From the NCBI GenBank assembly GCA_028386065.3, contig JAKUCV010004196.1:5093-69092 (forward strand): a DNA stretch of 64,000 nt. The letters run 5' to 3'. A program made the translations under genes and the position numbers. This DNA is from Turnera subulata (taxonomy: Eukaryota > Streptophyta > Magnoliopsida > Malpighiales > Passifloraceae). Each line of letters starts with the position of its first letter. Position 1 is the stretch's first letter. Below, one piece after another: positions 32,654 through 42,840 of the stretch. Under the pieces are notes generated by a model that was given only the letters and a program-made list of their open reading frames with translations, was not told where the DNA came from and made no database searches.

Positions 32654-35600
32654 CTCATGCCTTGCTTTGTGTTTAATTGATACGGGGTGTATGCACTCCT
32701 TTGTTATTTGCTAAGTATTTTGGGGAACCACCTAGTGACTTGGGAAGTCCCTTGGCTGTCTATATGCCTCATGATGAGTGTGCTTATGTGGAAAAAGTAT
32801 ATTGGGAGTGTGATATTTGGGTGATGGATCACCATTTGCCCGTGGAACTATTGTTGTTGCCATTGGCGGATTTTGATATAGTACTGGGAATGGATTGGTT
32901 GTCTCGATATGGTGCACGGGTGGACTGTGCAAATAAAAGAGTGAAGTTTCAGCCTATAGGGGAGGCAGAATTCATCTTCCAGGGAAAGTTTGTTTCTTCT
33001 CAGCCCCAAATAATCTCTGCTGTGAAGGCTACTCGGGTGGCACGACAAACAGATTGCTTATATTTGGCATTGGTGCAAAGTGTAGAAGAGCTGAAAATTC
33101 CAATTGATCAAGTTCCTATCGTCAATGAATTTCTTGATGTATTCCCTGATGGTTTGCCGGGATTACCACCGGAACGTGAGATTGAGTTTGGCATTGAGCT
33201 TGTGCCTGGGGCAGAACCTGTGTCAATCACACCCTATCGAATGGCCCCTACTGAATTGAAGGAGTTGAAGACTCAGCTGCAGGATTTGTTAGACAAAGGA
33301 TTTATCAGGCCCAATGTGTCTCCGTGGGGAGCTCCAGTTCTGTTTGTTAAGAAGAAGGACGGCTCAATGAGAATGTGTATTGACTACTGGCAATTGAACA
33401 AACTGACAATTCGGAACAAGTACCCAATGTCTCGCATCGATGACTTGTTTGTTTAGTTGCAGGGGGCTAAGTACTTCTCATAGATTGATCTGAGGTCAGG
33501 GTATCATCAGTTGAGAATCAAGGAGGAGGATGTGCGAATAACAGCCTTTCGAACAAGGTATGGACATTATGAATTCTTGGTGAGGCCGTTTGGACTGACC
33601 AACGCACCAGCAGCATTCATGGATTTGATGAACCGAGTGTTCAAGTAGTATCTTGATAGGTCCATGATTGTGTTCATCGATGATGTGCTTGTTTACTCAA
33701 AGACCAAGGAGGAGCATGAAGAACACTTGAGAATTGTGCTGCAGATTTTACGGGAAGAGAAATTGTTTACAAAATTCTCTAAGTGTGAGTTCTGGTTGGA
33801 GAAGGCGACATTCCTAGGCCATGTTATATCAGCAGAGGGCATTGAAGTAGACCCACAGAAAGTGGAAGCAATTGTGAAGTGGCCGAAGCCGACCAATGTG
33901 ACGAAAGTACGGAGTTTCATTGGACTGGCAGGATACTACCGACGATTTGTTGAAGGCTTTTCATCAATTGCTGCACCACTGTGTGGATTGACTCAAAAGA
34001 AGAAACCACTTGTATGGACTAATGCTTGTGAGGCTAGCTTCCAGGAGTTAAAGCATAGGCTCACAACAGCACCACTACTTGCGCTGCCTAAGGAAGACGG
34101 GGTATGCAGGATGGTAAGATAATTGCTTATGCATCACGAAAACTCAAGAAGAATGAGGAGAACTACCTGGTGCATGATCTTGAGATGGCAGCAATAGTAT
34201 TTGCTTTGAAAATTTGGAGGCATTACTTGTATGGAGAACCTTGTGAAATTTATACAGACCATAAGAGCTTAAAGTACATAATGGAGTAGCGAGATTTGAA
34301 TTTGAGGCAACGGAGATGGGTGGAGTTGTTGAAAGATTATGACTGTATCATCAAGTACCATCCTGGTAAAGCTAATGTTGTAGCTGATGCACTTAGTCGG
34401 AAATCTGTTGGTAGTTTGGCTCACCTGGGTGTGGTCAGAAGGCCTGCAGTTGGGGCTTGGCATGAGTTGCTGGACCAAGGCTTGTAATGTGGGGTAGCTG
34501 AATCAGGAGCATTGCTGGCACACTATCAAGTGCGATCTGTACTAAATGATGATATTGCAAAGGCTCAGAATGATGATGCTGAAACTAAACTGTGGAAGGA
34601 AAAAGTGAGCCGAGGAGAGCAAGCTGGATTTGTAGTTACTGATGGTGAAATTCTCAGGAACAGTACAAGAATGTATATTCCTGATGTTGGGGATCTCCGC
34701 AGTAGACTACTAAATAAAGCACATCAGACCCGATACACATTACATCCAGGTTCCACCAAGATGTACCGTGACCTCAAAACACATTATTGGTGGAACAACA
34801 TGAAGAGGGACGTGGCTGATTACGTCTCCAAATACTTGATATGTCAACAGGTGAAGGGAGAACACCAAAAACCACCAGGGTTACTTCAGCCTCTATCTAT
34901 CCCAGAATGGAAGTGGGAAAGAGTGACCATGGATTTTGTTAGCGGATTGCCACGGACTGCAGGTGGATACGATTCCATTTGGGTGATTGTTGACAGGTTA
35001 ACCAAATCTACTTATTTTCTTCCGGTGAAGACTACTTACAGTTTTGCCAAGCTAGCACAGGTTTACATTGATGGAATTGTAAGGCTTCATGGTGTGCCTG
35101 TTTCGGTAGCGTCTGATCGAGGCTCACAGTTCACATCGAGATTTTGGTGAAGCTTCCAGAATGCTATGGGAACAGAACTCGACTTCAGTACTGCATTTCA
35201 CCCGCAAACTGATGGGCAAAGTGAACGGGTAATACAAATTCTGGAAGACATGTTGCGAGCTTGCGTGCTGAGTTATGGGGATAGTTGGAGTAAATACTTA
35301 TCTTTGGTTGAATTTGCCTATAACAATAGCTACCAGTCCAGTATTGGTATGGCTCCATATGAAGTGTTATATGGTCGCAGGTGTCGAACATCGATCTATT
35401 GGGATGAAGTTGGTGTCAGAAAACTGCTAGGTCCAGAGGTTGTGGAACTAACAACTGAAAAAGTGAAAGTAGCCCGTGAAAATTTGGCTGTTGCTCAGAG
35501 TAGGCAAAAGTCTTATGCAGACAATAGAAGAAGGGAATTGGAATTTTCTGTTGGGGACATGGTTTTTCTTAAAGTATCACCCACAAAAGGAGTACTACGA

Positions 35601-35985
35601 TTCGGAAGAAAGGGGAAACTAAGTCCCCGATATCTGGGTCCATTTGAGATACTTGAAAAGATCGGACCAGTAGCATATCGTCTTGCATTGCCACCGAATT
35701 TATCGCAGATACACCCGGTGTTTCATGTGTCAATGCTAAGGAAATACTTGCCAGATCCCTCACATGTTCTAGCACCACAAGAGAATCAGTTGGGGGAGGA
35801 ATTGACTTATAAAGCGCAACCAATGAGATAGTGGATAGACAAGTGCGCAGACTCTCTAATAAGGAGGTAGTTTCTGTGAAAGTAGTATGGGAAGATCCTT
35901 CAGGACGGGAGGTTACCTGGGAGTCTGAAAAAGAGATGCTGGACAAGTACCCACACCTATTCTCAGGTAAATTCGAGGACAAATT
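32607..35985 (+). pseudogene. Chromovirus pol, copy 2
   Basis: Protease is damaged around the active site (a deletion near 32706 relative to copy 1). Reverse transcriptase is interrupted by TAG near 33454 and 33481 and another near 33645; FIDDVLVY survives near 33670. About 55 bp of RNase H with the first catalytic Asp region is deleted at about 34102, with a frameshift. Integrase runs about 34512-35828 with one TGA near 35148; the segment lost from copy 1 is present here (VIVDRLTKSTYF and ASDRGSQFTSRFW). A frameshift near 35828 separates a chromodomain-like tail with VKVVWEDP and EVTWESE blocks. Confidence 0.87.
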
Positions 35986-36004
35986 TTATATAAGTGGGAG
36001 ATGA

Positions 36005-37491
36005 TGTGATAGCCCGTATAGTTGAGACTGAAAGTGTTTACTTGATGAAAGAAAGATGCTGGAATGAGAGTTGGTCTCAATAGGTCCCATTTGGCTAGAC
36101 ACTGGCTTAGTTAGTCAGTAACTGGTACGAGTGGATTAATTAACAGGTGATTAGTCTTAATCACTGATTAGTGTGCGCTAAGTGCTTGGGGAAAACTAAT
36201 TGAGGATTAAGTAAAACCTGAGTCTGTGGTGAGCTGGCTGAGTATGCTGACTGGGAAGACAAGCTGTAGTGGAAAGCAACCAGGAAGTGGAGAGTTGCAT
36301 GTGCCAGGTGTCAGCATCTAGTGGAAAGCAGGCAGGAGGTGTAGAGTTGCCTGGGCAGATGGCAGATCCTGGTGGAAAGGGCAACAAGTGGCTGCCTAGT
36401 CACCTGTTAGCCTTAGCCATACCTGCCTAAACAAGCGCTCCAACGCTCATTTCTGCAAAAAACGCTGGAGGCACAGGGAGAGGAGATACTCAGCCATCCT
36501 CCAGGTTTTCTCAAGCAGCTAGCACACAAAGGGAGGGGGTAAGTGATTAGTGGTTTTATTGTTGGATGTTGGCTTGAGGATGGATAGTATGTAGGTTGGA
36601 GGCATTGGCCGGTGGAATTGAAGCACAATTGACCTGCAGGAGGCCAATTGGTGCGCCTGGTGCACAAAATTGCTCCTGCTGGTGGTCAATTGGTCCTTTT
36701 ATTGCTTAATGGGCCTGGACAGGAGAACCTAATGGCTTTTAGGTCTAACAAGTGCTTGAGTAATTATGCTACTACACATGGTTAGGGCAGATGGCTGGTG
36801 TTGGCTTGCCAATATATGCATTGGTGCCAACCGATTGGCTTAACTAGGCTCATGAGTGTGTAGGCTAACCTGCTAGAGCTTCTATCTCATATATGTGTTG
36901 ATGTGCTATATATTGATGTATACTTATGTGTGGCAAGTGCTAAAACCCAAGGAGCACCAAGAGAAGGTGAAGGGCCTAGTGAGGCCTAATTCTGTGTAAG
37001 TCGGGTTGTCATGCTTGTAATGGTTGATGATGATGCTTGTTGGTTAATGACCCAATTTGCTTGTCGATGGCACCTTTGGTGAAATATTGATGACGAGATG
37101 ATGATGCCTTGGCTTATTGACGAGTCTGATATTCGCGTTGTGCATTTCATGCATTACATTTGCATCATAACACCTGCATAAGATGATATTGATGATGAAC
37201 CTTGCAGTGCTCCTAGCCTGCTTGGTCTATGAGATGATGGTGGTGTTGTGCTTGGCGTCGTGTGTGGTTTTGGTAGCCAATCTGTTGTGCCTCGTACGTG
37301 GTGTTGTTGGCTAAGAAGTAACACTATTGACAAGGTTACCAGACCACACAGGTAGGCCTAGTACAACCCCACGATAGCCTACCCGTGGGCTGTTCGCGGT
37401 GGATTGATTGGAAGCTGTTGGATGTTGTTGCTACTAGTGTGTATTATTGTTGTTGCTAGTTTGATCACCTACTTATTGAGTCTGTGGACTC

Positions 37492-37565
<74 letters not shown>

Positions 37566-37938
37566 TTTCTTTCCACTACCTTTCAGGGCAAGGAGTTTAT
37601 CAGCTTGGTGAGAGAAGGCTCGAGAGACTCGTTTGTTAGACGATGGGTACTTAGCCAAACCTGGTTCTAGCTAGACTATGTGTATATAAAAATAACTAGC
37701 GCAAGAACACAAGTAGTGCCCTAACTATGTAGTATGAAACCTATGTAATATAAACTGGATGTTTGAGTACGGTTTTATAATTCGACTTTTGATGTTTCTG
37801 TTGATTATAGCTGCGAAATAATCGTTTTGCCCGTTGGGCTAGCTTCTGCTCAACGTTGATGCAGGCCTTTGGGTGCCCTACGTCATGCTAAGTGATGCAC
37901 AAGGCACCTGGCCGGTCACGTATGGACGGGGCGTGACA
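36005..37938 (+). repeat. LTR 3 of the array
   Basis: 1934 bp, TGTGATAGCCCG...GGGGCGTGACA. It shares the approximately 90-bp gap with LTR 1, and a tract of about 450 bp around that gap is nearly identical to LTR 1. It carries the 73-C run at 37493-37565. Confidence 0.92.
37493..37565 (+). repeat. Homopolymer of 73 C
   Basis: LTR 1 has only 5 C at this site (CTCACCCCCTTC) and LTR 2 has an interrupted short run. On the minus strand this is a 73-G tract with G-quadruplex potential. Confidence 0.95.
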
Positions 37939-37959
37939 GGAGCCCAATCCATTAAATAG

Positions 37960-38269
37960 GGACATTACCATTCAATTACTTCTGCTGTGATTTAATTATC
38001 GCTGTATAAACAAGTACAACACTTTTTTTTATGAGAAAACAAGTACGCAATTAACTTTACTACATATGTGTTCTAAATTTGCATAGTACGTCTGAGTATT
38101 TTTATATGTATTTAAAGTTTAGTCTTACACGTCGGTCTAAAATATGTTTCTAACTGAAAATCAAACTGTTCTTGTTTTACAGACTACGCAATATACGAAT
38201 ACAGGAAAAAAAATGAAAAGAATCGAATAAAAACGGAAGATTTCTAGCGGAGAGTATATTTCAGAAATC
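37960..38269. other. Short AT-rich spacer
   Basis: Non-coding DNA between the MULE target duplication and the solo LTR. Nothing was recognised. Confidence 0.6.
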
Positions 38270-39818
38270 TGTTAGAACAGGTGCCCTACGCTAGAGGGGG
38301 GTGAATAGCGTTTTTCGGACAAATTCAAAAACTTGCAGGAAAATAAATGCGGAATTGAAAGAATAAGGACACACCAAATTTTATACTGGTTCACACACAC
38401 AACTTGTGTGGCTAATCCAGTCCTCCGAGAGACTCTCTCGAAGATTTCACTATCTAGGCTAAGCTTCCGGGTGCTTAACAAACCGTATACAAACCTAGAG
38501 CTCGAGTCACACGAAACTCTACTTACTTGCTTGAAGATACCTCACTTCAAGACTTCTCTCAAGGAAAGAAAACACTCTTCCTATGAGTTGCTACAAGGGA
38601 ACAATCCTCCCTTAAGGTGTATGAAAAACACTTAAAATCACTCAAACAAAAGCTCTCTCAAAGAGTAGATATGAGTAACAAATAAGCTCTATAAAGGCAA
38701 CTCTCAATTCTCAAGGAAATTGGCTCATAAAAATTCCAATGTATGTATGACAATTGATGCTTAAAATGTAGAGAATTGATTGTTCATAAACAGAGATGTA
38801 AATCCTCTATTTATATGTCTCAAAATACGTATGATCGTTATGGAATCAATCCAAAACACCTTTAGACAAAACAGCATGGGATGTTGAAAAAAGTGTCTGC
38901 TCAAAACGGCACAACATCAATGTTTGGCTAGTAAATTTGAATTATTGGACCAACGGTCATGAGAACATCGATGTTTACCAAAGGGAACATCGATGTTTTG
39001 CCAGCAAATATGAATTATTGAGTCCAAAGGTCACTAGAACATCGATGTTTACTCACTGAACATCGATTTTCATTTGGTTCGGCAAAATCATTTTAAAGCT
39101 GATGATCATGGGAACATCGATGTTTACTTGAAGAACATCGATGTTCATTTGGTTCGGTGAAATCATTTTGAAAGCATCATCATGGCAACATCGATGTTTA
39201 CTATGGGAGCATCGATGTTTTGGAACACTGCCAAAACTTGTAAAAAAAATGATCTTTATGAGAACATCGATGTCCGAATGGAGAACATCGATGTTTGCCA
39301 TTTGAACATCGATGTTCTGAGGCTTCTGCCAAAATTCTAAAGAAAACCAATTAAAGGAACATCGATGTCTTAAAGTGGAACATCGATGTTTTGATGCTGC
39401 AAAAGGTTTTAATTGCAGCGGTCACAAGAACATCGATGTTTGGGATGTCAACATCGATGTTCTGAGCTATTGCCTGTTTTTGAAAATTGTTTGAAGGCAG
39501 GAACATCGATGTTTGAAAACATGAACATCGATGTTCAATACTCAAAAATCATTTTTGTGCTTGAAAGAATACTATTTGATGCATGTGTAAAATTGATTTT
39601 GTTTTGAGCCAATGTCTTAGAAGAATTGAGTGTTTTACCTTCGTACAATTTGAGTTCCTAACTCTTGTTTCTTGTTACTCCAATTCTTGTGCTCTTTTCT
39701 CTTTAGACCTTTGTTCTTTGAATGATTTTTTTTTGCTTCAAGGTTGTCATCAATTGAGTCATGCTGATTTGTCAATATCAAAACCGTGAAATGAGACAAG
39801 GAGGTATGAGTTCTAACA
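38270..39818. mobile_element. Solo LTR, copia Sirevirus-like, palindrome-rich
   Basis: Ends are TGTTAGAAC and GTTCTAACA, and AAATC is duplicated at 38265-38269 and 39819-39823. The phrase CTAGAGGGGGGTGAATAG near the start and repeated palindromic motifs are features known from Sirevirus LTRs; the lineage call is an inference. Length is 1549 bp with no internal region, so it arose by LTR-LTR recombination. Orientation is uncertain. Confidence 0.82.
38913..39535. repeat. Array of 18 AACATCGATGTT palindromes
   Basis: Thirteen exact and five one-base-variant copies of the 12-bp perfect palindrome occur. They come mostly in pairs 21-27 bp apart, with pairs spaced about 70-80 bp. Sequence between them is not conserved to the same degree, so the motif itself appears to have been kept. 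Confidence 0.92.
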
Positions 39819-39823
39819 AAATC

Positions 39824-42800
39824 AATGTTCAAAAACTCTTTTAAGTCCATCACATTCAATACATCACTTCACCTTAGTCTTTCAGCTAGTAATCCAAAAG
39901 ATACAAAAATGTTTTAGATATAATTGAGATATTTTTATTATAAACAGATAACCAACACATTAAAAATACACAGCAAGTATTGAGTCTTCAATTTTGAAGT
40001 TTTAAAGCTAATATTATTAAAAGAATTCCCAAGAATGTAGTTCTTGAATGTAAATAAATATGCCAAGAAAAATGGATGTGGGGGCACATCACTAAGTAGA
40101 AATGGCTTTTATCATTATAGTGTTTGTTAAAATTGCTTTGTCCCTAGTGGGAAAATTTCCAATGGTGGCAAAATCATCAAGATACACGCACCTTCCAAAT
40201 TGGGAAAGACGACTTTACTCTTTATTTAGCTGATGGATGGGATTTCGTTAAAGAAAAAGTTGGGTGTCTCATCATCCAATCCAACAATTGTGAGTGACAA
40301 ACCACCACCCGTAAAAAGTAATAGCAGAAGAAACCCCCATACCCTAATTTCCAAATGCGGCAAATTATCTGTAGACGAACGCAATGACCTGGTAAGGACT
40401 GATGTTACTAATTACAGATTCGTAATTGTCTTTACCATCTTAGTTCTTAGCTTGCAATGGACATTTTAGGTTGAATTGTGGGGGGAGGAAGCTGCAGCTT
40501 GGTGTGCTTGACGTAATTCCCTCAACAACTTCCCTATATCAGAACATGCTTTTGTGTTAAGCTAAAAGCATAGATTTCCAAATATTACTACATTGTAATC
40601 CTTTTTCATTTGTGCTGAATTCCAATCCCTCTACTACTATTAAGGAACTCATGAATGGATGTTTAGGTGTGACTTTTCATGCTCTAAGCTATGGAAAGTG
40701 AAAAGGTTATGCAATCCCCATCATGAATCCCCCATTATTTTTATGCTTTTTTTAGACCAAAGATAGGGCAGTATTACAAATTTTTTGTGAAGGAACCACT
40801 TCAATAAATCAGGAAAAGAAAAAGGAGGTTAGGCGAGGCCTAAGAAATGATCAGGATCTGATAAGGGTCGATACCAAAGAATTCAAGCGGTACTTGAAAT
40901 GCCCAAATATAGTTTTTATTCTTCTTGTAACCTAGAGAAACTTTTGCTTGTTTTGCCTAATTGCCTTGGGATGGCTTTTATGTGGGAAAACTAGATTGTG
41001 TTGGTGCCTCTAGACCATGTAATGGAAAAAAAAAAACAAAAACCCAATAGGCTGCTGGCCCAGAATTGGAGGCAGTTGTTGAGTAGCATTGATAATCAAA
41101 GCCTTAAAGGATGAGGTAAGCAATGCATAGGCCCTCATCAAGTGTCCTCTAGACTTTGGACCACAATTAGGATTTCAGCAATTACTCATTTTTTAAAACA
41201 TTTTCTTTTGTTTTTTTGCTTTTGGCAATCTTCAAAATAAGCAGCCCATTAAAAGAGAACCGAAAGCCCCAGAGGATGGCATGTGACAAATATTTCCAGG
41301 TCTGGGAAAGCAACAAAGTTGCATCTTTCAGTGTCAAGGAATTAAGCTCCATAACTGTATTTTTGCCTCGCTTCCTTGCTGTAGCATGGTCATATTCTAA
41401 TATTTCAGGGTACCTCTTCACTCCCTCCTCCTCCAATCCGTGGCACTAAAATTAATATATACACGTCGTCCACAAAACCAGCAAATCTAGCTTGCTTGCC
41501 ATTTTGGTGAATGGTGATGCAAGTTTTAGGCTTTGATGACACTACTAACTGTTTTCTGTCAGGTTTCCCTCCAGAAAATGCCAGAAGTGTGGGATTTCAA
41601 CTATCATCACAATCAGACAATGCACCAACAGTAACAATTATTGGTGGCATGATGTAATACCAATATGTACACATCAACTAGGCACGGCCAATGGTGATCA
41701 AAAAAGAAAGAATAAAAAAAGAAAACTAAGCACGGCCGATAGTTTGTACTTGCTTAAAGAATAAAGAGAAATGATAAACCAAATGAGGCTGTATATTTAG
41801 TGTAATTACTTATATCACTTCAAATTTCGTATTTAGTGAAGAAAGTATGGAAGCAGGAAATTTTAGTAGAGGATTCAACATGCACTTGAGTACACGTGGC
41901 TCAAAGTTTGAGGACAAAAGAAAAAGCTTACGAAATCATGAAAAGTAGTCTTGATAGACCAGAATCTTACTCACGGAAAGAAAAAGGAGCATGAAAGCTG
42001 ATGAGCTTGGTATGATTCATATCTGACTAATTGATTCTCATCTTCTGGGGTACATGGTCATATATTCTCTATACAACTGTAATTCGTGGTATGGTGCTCA
42101 GCAAGAGAGCTTCATGCTTCTAGCGATCACAAATATGCTTCAAGCAGGCATGAGACTTGGAATTAAGTACACCACGAATTTGTAAAGAAAATTTGGTTTC
42201 AAATATGTGATGGAAATTGTCATATTTAGAAGATTAGGACTAAAGATTTGAAACGCCTAAACTTCTATTCTCCTCCGGATCCCTTCACATCATCGTGATT
42301 TGAGGTTGTTTCAGGTTAGCCAAGAACATGACCACCGGCAAACCTAGGAAGCAACCATTACTTGAGCTACTTTCCTGCATTGCCCCTTTTCTTTTCTGGT
42401 AGAAGTCTATTCTGTGGGATGCTTGCTTGCGGATGAGAATAACGCATGACCTGAGAGCATCAAACTTTAGGCAGACAGCTGAATTTTTTTTCCAGCTGTT
42501 AGCACAACAATTGGCCGGAGAGGCGTGGGAAACCATCACATCTCGTGGACCTTCAAAAAGGAAAAAAAGTAAAATCATTCGGCAATCAACTCGTTAAAAT
42601 GTTAAAAATATAGATTGGAAATTTGAAGCCCGTGGCTCCAAAGCAAATAAGCGGCAATATCAAGTCATACATTCAAAACTTGCTGGTTGCGAGCAGGAAA
42701 GTTGCGAAAACAAGCAGACAAAGTTACATAGCTTTCTATTGACATTAGGCAGGAAAATAAGAAATTGCAGCCCGTGCAAAGAAGATAAAGATCATAAGAG

Positions 42801-42840
42801 TACATAAACTGATGGTTTTCCTTGTAAATCAAGTCCATAC
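39824..42840. other. Intergenic DNA downstream of the OTU gene
   Basis: AT-rich. Open frames at 40233-40469 (plus) and 41182-41436 (minus) have no recognised similarity and no splice or promoter context that supports them. About 42640-42840 is the likely 3' UTR of the OTU gene (minus strand); AATAGAAA near 42737 could be a weak polyadenylation signal. Confidence 0.5.

Larger units (their letters stand above)
22758..37938 (+). mobile_element. Chromovirus (Ty3/gypsy) array: LTR-internal-LTR-internal-LTR
   Basis: Three same-orientation LTRs (22758-24621, 29171-31127, 36005-37938) enclose two internal regions of one family. GGAGC at 22753-22757 and again at 37939-37943 is the only duplication and surrounds the entire array. 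Within it, each internal region starts with a primer site directly after an LTR and ends with a PPT directly before the next. The gene order gag, protease, reverse transcriptase, RNase H, integrase plus chromodomain-like C-terminus identifies a chromovirus, Tekay/Del-like. Both copies are inactivated by many stops and indels, most of them private to one copy. Confidence 0.93.

Noticed and set aside
23166..36667. Identical 84-codon minus-strand frames at 23166-23420 and 36413-36667
   Set aside because: Both lie inside LTRs 1 and 3 in the conserved tract; identity reflects LTR homology, and LTR 2 breaks the frame.
37404..37670. Open frame with a long Pro run
   Set aside because: It is only the translation of the 73-C homopolymer and lies inside an LTR.
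38913..39535. Regularly spaced repeats that could suggest a CRISPR-like array
   Set aside because: The repeat is a 12-bp palindrome with uneven spacing inside a plant LTR; there are no spacers of constant length and no cas genes.
41182..41436. 84-codon minus-strand frame as a gene
   Set aside because: No recognised similarity, no promoter or splice context, and its length is unremarkable for random DNA.
42285..42578. 97-codon minus-strand frame downstream of the OTU gene
   Set aside because: It has no recognised similarity and the OTU reading frame ends at 42841 with the conserved C-terminus, so it is not another exon.
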